Position numbers and translations under genes: made by a program. This document shows, piece by piece, positions 51,464 through 59,875 of a DNA stretch of 64,000 nucleotides. Source of the stretch: Gimesia alba (GTDB taxonomy: Bacteria; Planctomycetota; Planctomycetia; Planctomycetales; Planctomycetaceae). Location of the stretch: contig NZ_CP036269.1 in assembly GCF_007744675.1 (NCBI RefSeq), positions 1,503,501 to 1,567,500 of the forward strand, read 5' to 3'. The first letter of the stretch is position 1; the number at the start of each line of letters is the position of its first letter. The notes under the pieces were generated by a model, which saw only the letters and a program-made list of their open reading frames with translations, was not told the origin of the DNA and searched no databases.

Positions 51464-52813
51464 ATGAGTACTCCCTCGGTTAATACATCTGCTGCGATTC
51501 CTGCTGGCTTTGCTGAAGCCGCTTTTGAAGCGTTTCTGGCAACACGTGATGAACCCGACTGGGTCACCCAGTCACGGCGGCAGGCTTTTCAGCACTATTG
51601 TGAACTCTTAGAGACGGAGCTGGATCCGGAAGAGTGGCGTCGTGTTGACTTACGGGCATTGCGTCCCGATCGTTTTCAGCTCAGTGCCGGTTCTGATAAT
51701 TCCCAGGCAACTGCCGATAGTAAAACGGCAGAGACCCTGTTGAAGGGACAGGCTGAATTTGCCGGGCATGTGACTCATGTCGACGGTCAACTGGTTTCAC
51801 ATGATCTTGCAGAAGAACTGGCAGCCAAAGGAGTCATCTTTGGTGATCTGTCTGTAGTTGTCCGCGAGCATAGTGAGTTGATTCAGAAATATTTCATGAC
51901 CAAAGCCGTCGATAGCAAAACGGATCGGTTTTCGGCATGGCACGCGGCATTCTGGACGGGAGGCACCGTTTTATATGTTCCCCGTAATACCGTAGTCGAG
52001 GCACCCTTGCATAGTCTGATTTCGCTGCAGTCAGAAAAAGCTGCCGACTTCAGTCATACCCTGGTGATTCTCGAAGAAGGGGCTTCTGCTACTTTGCTGG
52101 AAGAAACCGCTTCAACGACGGAAGAGAATCTGGGGTTGCATGTCGGGGCTGTCGAATTGATTTTGGCCAAAGAGGCTCGTCTGCGTTATGTCCAGTTGCA
52201 GAACTGGAACCATAAAGTCTGGCATATCGGACATCAGGCTGGGCGTGTTGAGAATAACGGATTCCTGCAATGGACCGTTGGTGGAATTGGTGCCAAGCTG
52301 GCTCACATTCATCAGGATGTTGTGCTTGATGGACGTGGTGCAGAAGCAGAAGTCAATGGTGTTACATTCTCAACTGATCAGCAGATTCATTCGTTCTATA
52401 CTCAGCAGGGCCACAATGCTGCAGAGACCCGGTCTGATCTGCTTTACAAACAGGTCTTGCGAGATCACGCGCGAGCGATCTGGCGGGGGATGATTCGGGT
52501 TGAACCCGAAGGCCAGCAGACAAATGGGTATCAACGAAATGATTCCCTGATGCTGTCTCCCACCTGTCGTGCCGATGCAATCCCGGGGCTGGAAATTGAA
52601 GCCGATGATGTGCGTTGTACTCACGGTGCGACCGCAGGTCGCGTCGATGAAGAGCAAATCTTCTATTGCATGTCACGGGGCATGTCAGAGTATGAAGCGA
52701 TGCACATGATCGTAGAAGGATTTTTCCAGACTGTCTTTGATAGAATTCCCGTCGAAGTCGTTCGCGAGACGCTTAATCAGGCAATCATTAAAAAGTTAGG
52801 ATTTGGTCGGTAA
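51464..52813 (+). CDS. sufD: Fe-S cluster assembly protein SufD
   Basis: 449 residues. Paralogue of SufB: F-W-T-G-G-T-V-L-Y-V-P-R-N-T-V-V, Q-N-W-N-H-K-V-W-H and C-T-H-G-A-T-A-G-R-V-D-E-E-Q-I-F-Y-C-M-S-R-G, where SufB has E-H-E-A. The histidine of C-T-H-G-A corresponds to the SufD residue that pairs with the SufB cysteine (family knowledge). Follows sufB by 123 bases. Confidence 0.95.
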   Translation: MSTPSVNTSAAIPAGFAEAAFEAFLATRDEPDWVTQSRRQAFQHYCELLETELDPEEWRRVDLRALRPDRFQLSAGSDNSQATADSKTAETLLKGQAEFAGHVTHVDGQLVSHDLAEELAAKGVIFGDLSVVVREHSELIQKYFMTKAVDSKTDRFSAWHAAFWTGGTVLYVPRNTVVEAPLHSLISLQSEKAADFSHTLVILEEGASATLLEETASTTEENLGLHVGAVELILAKEARLRYVQLQNWNHKVWHIGHQAGRVENNGFLQWTVGGIGAKLAHIHQDVVLDGRGAEAEVNGVTFSTDQQIHSFYTQQGHNAAETRSDLLYKQVLRDHARAIWRGMIRVEPEGQQTNGYQRNDSLMLSPTCRADAIPGLEIEADDVRCTHGATAGRVDEEQIFYCMSRGMSEYEAMHMIVEGFFQTVFDRIPVEVVRETLNQAIIKKLGFGR

Positions 52814-52849
52814 CTTTTGACCGTCTGAAGACAATAAAGATAAATAGAC

Positions 52850-53167
52850 ATGCCTGATTTTGAAGAAATTGCTGCCATTGATGAATTTGGCACTGCCGAT
52901 CGTCTGGAAGTGTTTATTAATGACACTCCTGCTTTACTGATTCGGGTGAACGATCAGTATCTGGCGATAGAGGATGTATGCACACATGATGGTCAGCCTT
53001 TGACGAATGGCTGTATAGAAGATGGGGCAATTAAATGTCCTCGTCATGGAGCGCAGTTTGATTTAGTGACGGGAAAAGCACTTTGCATGCCGGCTACGAA
53101 ACCGATTAAAACATTTGAAATTGAGGTCCGGGGCAATAATATCTTTGCACGGCCTGCGGTGAAATAG
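52850..53167 (+). CDS. Rieske-type [2Fe-2S] ferredoxin
   Basis: 105 residues. Both Rieske cluster motifs are complete: C44-T-H46 in D-V-C-T-H-D-G and C63-P-R-H66 in K-C-P-R-H-G-A-Q-F-D. It resembles the small ferredoxin subunits of ring-hydroxylating dioxygenases and the Rieske proteins that sit in suf operons of several phyla. 36 bases after sufD and before the SufT gene, so a role in electron supply to Fe-S assembly is suggested by context only. Confidence 0.93.
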   Translation: MPDFEEIAAIDEFGTADRLEVFINDTPALLIRVNDQYLAIEDVCTHDGQPLTNGCIEDGAIKCPRHGAQFDLVTGKALCMPATKPIKTFEIEVRGNNIFARPAVK

Positions 53168-53270
53168 ATAAGATAGATTGTTGATATTCAAGTGAATAGT
53201 TTTTGTGATTTATTTATTTAGTTATTTTTGTTGATTATGGGCGTCATCATACAGATTGGGAGACAGGAAT

Positions 53271-53657
53271 ATGTCGGAAGAATTGAATAATGATTCTGGG
53301 AAGAATGGGGATGACGGGCAATTGCCCGTGTTTTCAGCCTTGAAAGGCGTCGGGGGTGAAGAAGCGCTGGTGGATGCGTTGAAGCAGGTAATTGACCCGG
53401 AATTAAATATTAATATTGTTGATTTGGGATTGGTATACGAAGTTCAAAGAACCGAAGAAGACAGTGCGAAGGTCACTGTCTCGATGACATTAACCAGCCC
53501 TGCCTGTCCAGCCGGCCCACAGATTATTACGCAGGCAAAAATGGCGCTGGAACGCTTGGACGATGTCGACGAGGCCAGTATTCAGCTAACGATGACACCT
53601 CCCTGGTCGCCAGAATTGATGACCGAGGATGCACGCGATGAGTTGGGAATTTTTTAA
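53271..53657 (+). CDS. sufT: SufT / MIP18-type (DUF59) Fe-S maturation protein
   Basis: 128 residues from the ATG at 53271, with AGGA five bases upstream. The DUF59 fold is seen from about residue 35: A-L-K-Q-V-I-D-P-E-L-N-I-N-I-V-D-L-G-L-V-Y and the cysteine motif T-S-P-A-C-P-A-G-P near 75, then T-M-T-P-P-W-S-P-E-L-M. SufT-like proteins help deliver clusters to target proteins. Last gene of the suf operon. No sufS, sufU/sufE or sufA is in the window. Confidence 0.9.
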   Translation: MSEELNNDSGKNGDDGQLPVFSALKGVGGEEALVDALKQVIDPELNINIVDLGLVYEVQRTEEDSAKVTVSMTLTSPACPAGPQIITQAKMALERLDDVDEASIQLTMTPPWSPELMTEDARDELGIF

Positions 53658-53677
53658 CATAGTTCGAGAGACTAGAT

Positions 53678-53703
53678 AGGGGCATTTCGATGCCCCTTTT
53701 TTT
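53678..53703 (+). terminator. Terminator of the suf operon
   Basis: AGGGGCAT (53678-53685), loop TTCG, ATGCCCCT (53690-53697), then a run of seven T. Classical rho-independent terminator 21 bases after the sufT stop. Confidence 0.92.
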
Positions 53704-53760
53704 ACGTCTGTTGAGTCGCAGGCTCTTTGCGGAAGGGATGTCAGTAAACCGGAAATTTAG

Positions 53761-55245
53761 TTAGCTCATTTTTTTGATTAAGAGTTCACGGACGACTTTC
53801 GGGTCTGCCCCTTTGATCTCGCGCATCACTTGACCGATCAATGCTCCCACCGCAGCCTGTTTACCACTTTGAAAGTCAGCGACGGCTTTCTCGTTTTTCT
53901 CAACAACCGTCTGAACGATGGCGTCGAGTTCACCAGTATCGGAAACCAACGCCAGTCCATTGTCTTCAATGATGCTCTGGATCTGTTCCACTCCGGGAAT
54001 CCCGTCGGCATAGTTCAACAGCTCCTGGAACACAGTTCGTCCACTTTTGATCGTGATTTCTTCGGCGTTTATTTTTTGCAATAATGCCGCGAGCACTTCT
54101 GGTTGAATAGGGAACTCTGCAATGGTCAGCCCGCGTTCATTCAGTTCGCGGAGCACATCCTGGGTGACCCAGTTGGCAGCCTGTTTGCCATTGCTACAAC
54201 CTTCAGCCACTGTTTCGAAGTAGTCAGCAACCGTCTGTCCCTGATCAATAATCACGGCGGCATCGTAGGCAGAGAGCTGATAACTCTCTGCAAAACGGGC
54301 TCTACGCTGTGCAGGGCGTTCACAAAGTTCTTTCGTGACGCGATCACGTTCTGCATCGGTGACTGTAACGGGGGCCAGATCCGGATCAGGGAAATAACGG
54401 TAGTCAGCGGCATCTTCTTTGCCGCGTTGTTCCAGCGTAACGCCACGGTCGGCATCCCAGCCACGGGTCTCTTTGGGAACGTCTTTCAGGCTCAGTTCGG
54501 TTTTCTGCCACTCCTTCCATTGACGCTGCACTTCATATTCGATTGCCTGTTCCACCCCACGAAAGCTATTCAGGTTTTTGATTTCAACGATCGGAGTTGG
54601 TACTGTTTCGCCGTTTCCCTGATGGACGTGCAAGTTCACGTTCGCATCACACCGCAGGCTGCCTTCCTGCATGTTGCAATCGGAAACATCGATGTACGTC
54701 AGTAAGAGTTTCAGTTCTTCCAGGTAGGTGCGGGCTTCCTGGGCTGATCGCAGATCAGGTTCTGAAACGATTTCGACCAGAGGGGTACCACAGCGGTTCA
54801 GGTCAACTTTGCTCTCCTGGCCGCGGCCTGATTCATCGTGGCTGTTTTTGCCTGCATCTTCTTCCAGGTGGGCACGGATGATCCCGACTTTCTTCTTCTC
54901 GCGGGTTTCAGGATCGATCTCAATTTCCAACCAGCCGTTCTGGCTCATGGGGAGATCGTATTGGCTGATTTGATATGCCTTTGGCAGGTCGGGATAGTAG
55001 TACTGTTTGCGGTCCCATTTGGTAAACGCAGGGATTTCACAGTTGATAGCCAGTCCCGTTTTCATGCCCAGGTGGAAGGCTTCCCTGTTCAAAACGGGGA
55101 GCGCGCCGGGCAGGCCGAGGCAGACCGGGCAGGTCTGTGTGTTCGGGTGGTCCGGGTTGAATTTCGTTGAACAACCACAGAAGAGCTTTGTTTTGGTCTG
55201 TAACTGCACGTGGACTTCAAGACCGATGATGACCGTATAGTCCAT
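53761..55245 (-). CDS. gatB: Asp-tRNA(Asn)/Glu-tRNA(Gln) amidotransferase subunit B
   Basis: 494 residues. Kinase/tRNA-binding subunit of the GatCAB complex that amidates mischarged tRNAs. N-terminal [11 protein letters not shown], zinc-site cysteines F-C-G-C-S and C-P-V-C-L-G-L-P-G, later Y-Y-Y-P-D-L-P-K and C-D-A-N-V-N. The C-terminal YqeY-like tail ends [12 protein letters not shown]. Last gene of the minus-strand gat cluster, 72 bases after gatA. Confidence 0.97.
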   Translation of the reverse strand: MDYTVIIGLEVHVQLQTKTKLFCGCSTKFNPDHPNTQTCPVCLGLPGALPVLNREAFHLGMKTGLAINCEIPAFTKWDRKQYYYPDLPKAYQISQYDLPMSQNGWLEIEIDPETREKKKVGIIRAHLEEDAGKNSHDESGRGQESKVDLNRCGTPLVEIVSEPDLRSAQEARTYLEELKLLLTYIDVSDCNMQEGSLRCDANVNLHVHQGNGETVPTPIVEIKNLNSFRGVEQAIEYEVQRQWKEWQKTELSLKDVPKETRGWDADRGVTLEQRGKEDAADYRYFPDPDLAPVTVTDAERDRVTKELCERPAQRRARFAESYQLSAYDAAVIIDQGQTVADYFETVAEGCSNGKQAANWVTQDVLRELNERGLTIAEFPIQPEVLAALLQKINAEEITIKSGRTVFQELLNYADGIPGVEQIQSIIEDNGLALVSDTGELDAIVQTVVEKNEKAVADFQSGKQAAVGALIGQVMREIKGADPKVVRELLIKKMS

Positions 55246-55317
55246 TATGTCACGCTACCCTTTATTTCAATGTCTAAAATTGATGTATGTTTGATATTGT
55301 TGAGAATCCGCCGGTTT

Positions 55318-56775
55318 TTATTCCGGGCGTTTCAAGTGCCATTCGGTTTCACGTTCAAACATGCGTGCGGCACGTAAGAGCCGTTCTTCTTCCAGTGGCG
55401 GTGCCAATAGCTGCAGGCCGATTGGGAGGCTGTTTTCGCTCATGCCTGCAGGAATCGAAATTCCTGGAATCCCTGAGAGATTGGCACTGGTCGTGAATAT
55501 ATCAGCCAGGTACATCGCCAATGGATCATCCACAAGTTCGCCGATCGCAAAAGCAGGTGTGGGAGTTACCGGTGTGGCGATGATATCCACATTTTGAAAC
55601 GCCTGCTCAAAGTCGTTTCGAATCAATCGTCTGACTTTTAAGGCTTTGAGATAATAGGCGTCATAGTATCCAGAGGAAAGGGCATAGGTACCTAACATGA
55701 TACGTCGTTTAGCTTCCGCACCAAATGCTTCACCGCGACTGGCAGCGTACATGTCGATCATGTTTTCGAACTGTTCCGCACGGTAGCCGTAATGCACGCC
55801 GTCATAGCGGGCGAGGTTACTGGAAGCTTCGGAAGGAGCAATGATGTAGTAAGTGGCAACGCAATATTTGGCATGGGGCAGCTCGATGGGGATTAGTTCT
55901 GCCCCCAGCGATTTATAAACGTCCAATGCTTGTTGAGTCGCCGCCTTGACATCCGGGTGCAGGCCTTCTGCGTGCAGGTGTTCCACATAGCCGACTTTAA
56001 GATTTTCCAGTGGCTGTTCCAGTTTTGCCGTGAAATCCGGAATAGGGGCATCGAGGCTGGTCGTGTCGCGTTGATCTTTTCCCGAGATCGTTTCCAGGAT
56101 TAACGCGGCATCTGTCACATCGCGGGCAAAAGGGCCAATCTGATCTAGAGAACTGGCAAACGCCACTAAGCCATAACGGGAGACGCGGCCATAGGTTGGT
56201 TTCAGGCCGACGACACCGCAGAAACTGGCGGGCTGACGAATCGATCCACCGGTATCGCTGCCTAAGGACAGTGGTGTGAAACCGGCAGAGACGGCAGCGG
56301 CCGAGCCACCGCTGGATCCACCAGCTGCATAGTCGGTGTTCCAGGGGTTGGCGGTTGTTTTGAAGGCCGAGTTTTCTGTCGAAGAGCCCATCGCGAACTC
56401 ATCGAGGTTCGTTTTGCCAATCAGGACGGCGTCAGCTGCTTTGAGTTGTTCTACAATGTGGGCATCATAAGGTGGAACAAAGTTCTCCAGCATTTTACTG
56501 GCACAAGTGGTAGTGACACCTGCGGCACAGATGTTGTCTTTGAGGGCAACAGGCACGCCAGCCAGTTTTCCCAGCGGTTTGCCTGCTTCTCGTTTCTGGT
56601 CAACTTCTCTGGCTTTTTCGAGGGCCGCTTCTTGTTGTACGGAAAGAAAGGCATTGATACTGCCATCGCGGCGGGAGATTTCATTCAGGCAAGCGGTGGT
56701 GATTTCTTCGCTGCTGATTTCGCCGGAGTTCATTTTCGCAAGCAGTTCGCTTGCGGTGGCTGACGTGATAGACAT
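55318..56775 (-). CDS. gatA: Asp-tRNA(Asn)/Glu-tRNA(Gln) amidotransferase subunit A
   Basis: 485 residues from the ATG at 56773-56775, with GGAGA about 11 bases upstream (an ATG six codons earlier is the alternative). Amidase-signature enzyme that frees ammonia from glutamine. The catalytic Ser-cisSer-Lys triad is visible in V-A-L-K-D-N, A-A-G-G-S-S-G-G-S-A-A and S-L-G-S-D-T-G-G-S-I-R-Q-P. A terminator-like hairpin lies just upstream, between gatC and gatA. Confidence 0.96.
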   Translation of the reverse strand: MSITSATASELLAKMNSGEISSEEITTACLNEISRRDGSINAFLSVQQEAALEKAREVDQKREAGKPLGKLAGVPVALKDNICAAGVTTTCASKMLENFVPPYDAHIVEQLKAADAVLIGKTNLDEFAMGSSTENSAFKTTANPWNTDYAAGGSSGGSAAAVSAGFTPLSLGSDTGGSIRQPASFCGVVGLKPTYGRVSRYGLVAFASSLDQIGPFARDVTDAALILETISGKDQRDTTSLDAPIPDFTAKLEQPLENLKVGYVEHLHAEGLHPDVKAATQQALDVYKSLGAELIPIELPHAKYCVATYYIIAPSEASSNLARYDGVHYGYRAEQFENMIDMYAASRGEAFGAEAKRRIMLGTYALSSGYYDAYYLKALKVRRLIRNDFEQAFQNVDIIATPVTPTPAFAIGELVDDPLAMYLADIFTTSANLSGIPGISIPAGMSENSLPIGLQLLAPPLEEERLLRAARMFERETEWHLKRPE

Positions 56776-56799
56776 GGAATGTCGAGTCTCCATATAAGT

Positions 56800-56832
56800 T
56801 TAAAAGCCCGACTTGTCAGCAAGCCGGGCCTT
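56800..56832 (-). terminator. Terminator-like hairpin between gatC and gatA
   Basis: On the minus strand AAGGCCCGGCTTG pairs with CAAGTCGGGCTT over about 12 positions including two G-U pairs, loop CTGA, followed by TTTTA. Sense orientation, 25 bases before the gatA start and about 45 after gatC. Confidence 0.65.
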
Positions 56833-56875
56833 GGATTATTGCTTTTATGTGCTCAATGGTAAAGTCGCCGGTCAA

Positions 56876-57172
56876 CTAGAGAATTGCGGGTACCAGGAAA
56901 TAACTCCCGTCCGTCTGCGGAGCATTGGCTAGCGCTTTTTCTCGTGGGAGACTTTCTTTCAGCTGATCTTCGCGAAAGACATTCGAAATCTCGATCGCAT
57001 GTGCCATGGGGTCGACGCCTTCGGTATCCAGCTCGTCCAGCATGTCGATATATTTGAGTACGGATTCCATCTGTTTCCCCAGCGCATTGACTTCCGTTTC
57101 AGAAAGTTTCAAGCGGGAGAGTGAAGCAACTTTCAGTACGTCTTGCTCAGAGAGTTGAGTACTCATAGACAA
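56876..57172 (-). CDS. gatC: Asp-tRNA(Asn)/Glu-tRNA(Gln) amidotransferase subunit C
   Basis: 98 residues. Small belt subunit joining GatA and GatB. Family marks: V-L-K-V-A-S-L-S-R-L-K-L, the L-K-Y-I-D-M-L-D-E-L-D-T-E-G-V-D-P-M segment and F-R-E-D-Q. Lies between rpmB (24 bases upstream) and gatA. Confidence 0.95.
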   Translation of the reverse strand: MSMSTQLSEQDVLKVASLSRLKLSETEVNALGKQMESVLKYIDMLDELDTEGVDPMAHAIEISNVFREDQLKESLPREKALANAPQTDGSYFLVPAIL

Positions 57173-57196
57173 TCTGCTTGAGAGTGGGAATCGTTA

Positions 57197-57457
57197 TTAA
57201 TTCGAGGGCAATGTAAATGGCTTTTTCGCGACAGCTTTGGTCACTTTGCCAGATCGAATGCATTGGGTGCAAACGCGTTGCGTTTGTACGCTCCCTCCGA
57301 CCTGAACCCGAATTTTCTGCAGGTTTGGCTTGAAGACGCGTTTGGAAACGCCCGTTGTCTGTCGACCGTTACCACCCAGGTATTTGTACTTACCACGCTG
57401 GCGAACTCGATTACCAATTACGGGAGTCTTGCCACAGGCATCACACTTCTGACCCAT
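57197..57457 (-). CDS. rpmB: 50S ribosomal protein L28
   Basis: 86 residues. Starts M-G-Q-K-C-D-A-C-G-K with a second C-T-Q-C pair near residue 68, so it is a zinc-binding L28 (C+ form). G-N-R-V-R-Q-R-G-K and V-F-K-P-N-L-Q-K-I-R-V fit L28 well. First gene of the rpmB-gatC cluster. Confidence 0.93.
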   Translation of the reverse strand: MGQKCDACGKTPVIGNRVRQRGKYKYLGGNGRQTTGVSKRVFKPNLQKIRVQVGGSVQTQRVCTQCIRSGKVTKAVAKKPFTLPSN

Positions 57458-57644
57458 TTGTATACTCTTTGACTATCTAGTGGGTTCTGAAAAACTCAGC
57501 TCATGCTGATTTCAATTGACGTAAATTGACCGCAGTTTGAAAGATTCGGCCATTCAAGGAACCCAATAGTATATTTGCCCTGCCTGATATTGCAACCGAA
57601 GCCACTGAGATATCGTTTCCTGCCATTAGAAAAGTTGAAAAATG

Positions 57645-57699
57645 TGTCCCCAAAATGATTCTCAGGAATTGAAAATTGTACTATTGGGGACAGTTTTTT
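57645..57699 (+). terminator. Orphan hairpin with U-tract upstream of csrA
   Basis: TGTCCCCAA (57645-57653) and TTGGGGACA (57684-57692) pair perfectly around a 30-base loop; G and six T follow on the plus strand, and the minus strand also has a T-run two bases after the hairpin. No plus-strand gene precedes it, so it may end an antisense or small transcript, or be a REP-like repeat. Confidence 0.5.
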
Positions 57700-57801
57700 G
57701 AAAAAGCATCCACACTGAATTTGATGGTTTTGGGGTTGGATAATTTTTAAGGTGAATAGCAGTAACAGTTTATGGTGAATATTGTTTGTGGGAAACGTGT
57801 T

Positions 57802-57817
57802 TGGCACGCTAATCGCA
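57802..57817 (+). promoter_or_regulatory. Sigma-54 (-24/-12) promoter candidate for csrA
   Basis: TGGCACGCTAATCGCA against the consensus TGGCACG-N4-TTGCA: one mismatch, with the GG and GC elements exactly 12 bases apart. The predicted start would give csrA a leader of about 100 bases. Confidence 0.5.
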
Positions 57818-57927
57818 ACTACTAGTTCAATATGACCGGGCAATGGTTTGTGGACAGACTGAATTGCTCAAAGGTAAACCAAATACTGCATCTGAATTGG
57901 ATCTAACGATAAAAAGGAGTGACGATT

Positions 57928-58203
57928 ATGTTGGTTTTGACACGGAAGTTAGCTGAGGGAATCCGGATTGGCGATGATATTTTGGTGAAAGTGATTCGTA
58001 CCGGAAAAGGTTCTATCAAAATCGGCATTGATGCTCCCGACCACCTTCGAGTTGTCAGAGGGGAATTGTTTGATGAAGTGCAAGGAGAAGAAAGTCAGCC
58101 TGTGATCAAAGGGCGGCAAGAACATCGAGACGGTGATGGTCTGCCTGATTCGGCATCACTGGGTACGCTGTCTGTGGTCGAGGCCGCTCGATTGGTTTGT
58201 TAG
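57928..58203 (+). CDS. csrA: Carbon storage regulator CsrA with C-terminal extension
   Basis: 91 residues from the ATG at 57928; AAAAAGGAGTGA five bases upstream decides the start over the GTG three codons earlier. M-L-V-L-T-R-K-L-A-E-G-I-R-I-G and L-R-V-V-R-G-E-L-F-D are the RNA-binding strands of CsrA, including the key arginine. CsrA is usually about 60-65 residues; the extra about 25 here (after Q-G-E-E-S-Q-P) have no motif I know. CsrA binds GGA in leader RNAs near ribosome binding sites, and its own site contains GGA, so autoregulation is possible. Confidence 0.93.
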   Translation: MLVLTRKLAEGIRIGDDILVKVIRTGKGSIKIGIDAPDHLRVVRGELFDEVQGEESQPVIKGRQEHRDGDGLPDSASLGTLSVVEAARLVC

Positions 58204-58244
58204 GCGAGAATGATGCAAACAACTGCTGCTGACGAATTATTGGA

Positions 58245-58557
58245 GCCCAGGGGGGGATTTCTCAATTCGGCAGGTTGAGAGCTGGGCGAAGACAACAGGG
58301 AAGATTCCGATCTTTCCCGTAGTGCGGTGAGGAAGAAGTACGACGAAAACAGATTCTGCGAGAACAAGCAGGGCTTGTATGGGTTGTTACCGTGAAGTGG
58401 CAAGCCGTGCGAAGTGATAGCAGGTCTTAATACAGGAAATGATCGTACCTTGATGGTTTTCTGTGATGTCATTAATTACCGGGTGTTCAAATTTGGTGGT
58501 CAGTGTGTATGTGGGGTAGGTTGACCGCCATCTCTAGAACACCCGGTAATTTTTTTG
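58245..58557 (+). ncRNA. Structured RNA region downstream of csrA (candidate)
   Basis: Four stem-loops in series: (1) GCCCAG 58245-58250 / CTGGGC 58282-58287 enclosing TCTCAA/TTGAGA; (2) GGGAAGAT 58298-58305 / ATCTTTCCC 58310-58318; (3) ACAAGC 58364-58369 / GCTTGT 58373-58378; (4) ATTACCGGGTGTTC 58475-58488 / GAACACCCGGTAAT 58537-58550 with an inner TGGTGGTCA/TGACCGCCA stem, then seven T. ACAGGGA at 58295-58301 matches the CsrA core site ACARGGA. It could be the csrA 3' UTR or a separate small RNA; only stem 4 with its T-run is certain as a terminator-like element. Confidence 0.45.
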
Positions 58558-58736
58558 TCATAGGTGTTTCTGAAAGGAGACTTCTTGCTGAAGCGGAATC
58601 TGTTCCAGGCTACTATCATGCGAAACTACATTGACGACTGCGGTCATCGCCGGCGATAATCAAATTGCGTTGAAAGTGAGTTTCCACTGACGCGAGCATG
58701 AATCGCCTGGCAGAGTAGAAAGAACGAGATTATTTC

Positions 58737-59873
58737 ATGACGGTACGCGTTGATTATCTGGTTCTCGGTCTAGGGGGGATGGGCAGTAGTGCCTTGTACC
58801 ATCTGGCGCGTCGTGGTCTGAAAGTAGTAGGCATTGAACAGTTCGGAGTCGCCCATGATCGGGGAAGTTCACACGGCGATACTCGGATCATTCGAAAAGC
58901 GTACTTTGAACATCCCAATTATATTCCCTTATTACAGCGTGCTTATGAATTATGGCATGAGTTGGAACAGGAATCGGGAAAGGAACTCTTCAATCCCTGT
59001 GGTTTAATGGTAGCAGGGCCTCCTGAAGGTGCAGTCATTCAAGGCGTGCATCTGGCTTCCCGGTTGTATGATGTCGCGGTTGAGAAGGTGTCAGCCTCTG
59101 AGGTAACAGCCCGTTTTCCTGGATTTCAAATTCCGGACGGTTTTGAAGTGACTTATGAACCCGAGGCCGGTTTTCTGTATGTGGAAGACTGTGTGCGAAC
59201 TCATATCGAATGCGCGGAGCGGCAGGGCGCACAAGTTTATTTTAATGAGAAGATTCAATCGGTCACAATCAGCGACCAGTTGATCGAAGTTAAGACAGAA
59301 GCACAACACATCATTGCCTCCAGGCTGATTGTTACAGCGGGGGCCTGGAGCAGTGCCTGTCTGGCGGAGATAAATTTACCGTTGGAAGTTGTGAGAAAGG
59401 TCCTGTTCTGGAATTCGGTTGAACAGCCGGGTTATAACCTGGATCAAGGGAAAGGCGGTTTCTTTGTTGATATGCCCTATGGTGAGTTCTATGGTTTCCC
59501 ATCTCTGGATGGAACAACAGTCAAACTGGCAGAGCATACCGGCGGTGAATTGGTAGCTAATCCGAGTCATTTGAACCGGGAACTGTTGGAAACGGATGCG
59601 CTGGCGGTATCCCGGTTTATCGGCGAAGTGATGCCAGACCTGAAGCCTGATCCCGTAAGGCATGCCACTTGTATGTATACGCGCACTCCAGACGGACACT
59701 TCGTTGTGGATCGACACCCAAGGAATCCAAGGGTTGTGTATGGTGCGGGTTTTTCCGGGCACGGATTCAAATTCGCTTCGGTCATCGGAGAGATTCTGGC
59801 CGATCTGGCAACTGAAGGGCATACGACGCACCCGATCGAGTTTCTCTCGGCGAGCCGCTTTGACGAACTCTGA
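58737..59873 (+). CDS. FAD-dependent N-methyl-amino-acid oxidase (SolA / monomeric sarcosine oxidase type)
   Basis: 378 residues. FAD-binding loop G-L-G-G-M-G-S-S near residue 10. H-D-R-G-S-S-H-G-D-T-R-I-I-R, and C-M-Y-T-R-T-P-D-G-H-F-V-V-D with the cysteine that covalently binds FAD, followed by G-F-S-G-H-G-F-K-F-A-S, are the marks of SolA and monomeric sarcosine oxidase. Oxidises an N-methyl group of sarcosine, N-methyl-tryptophan or a related compound to formaldehyde. Formaldehyde release would fit a C1 pathway in this organism (inference). Ends two bases from ribBA, convergent. Confidence 0.9.
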   Translation: MTVRVDYLVLGLGGMGSSALYHLARRGLKVVGIEQFGVAHDRGSSHGDTRIIRKAYFEHPNYIPLLQRAYELWHELEQESGKELFNPCGLMVAGPPEGAVIQGVHLASRLYDVAVEKVSASEVTARFPGFQIPDGFEVTYEPEAGFLYVEDCVRTHIECAERQGAQVYFNEKIQSVTISDQLIEVKTEAQHIIASRLIVTAGAWSSACLAEINLPLEVVRKVLFWNSVEQPGYNLDQGKGGFFVDMPYGEFYGFPSLDGTTVKLAEHTGGELVANPSHLNRELLETDALAVSRFIGEVMPDLKPDPVRHATCMYTRTPDGHFVVDRHPRNPRVVYGAGFSGHGFKFASVIGEILADLATEGHTTHPIEFLSASRFDEL

Positions 59874-59875
59874 AA

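Larger units (their letters stand above)
57458..57927. other. Divergent intergenic region, rpmB / csrA
   Basis: 470 bases with no supported gene. Contains an ATTGAC direct repeat (57517-57532), a large hairpin (57645-57699) and a sigma-54-like promoter (57802-57817), described separately. Confidence 0.55.

Noticed and set aside
57496-57843. 115-codon minus-strand frame opposite the csrA promoter region
   Set aside because: It runs through the large hairpin and the sigma-54 box and has no protein-like motif.
58200-58472. 90-codon minus-strand frame downstream of csrA
   Set aside because: Low-complexity translation without a ribosome binding site; the stretch is better explained by RNA stem-loops.
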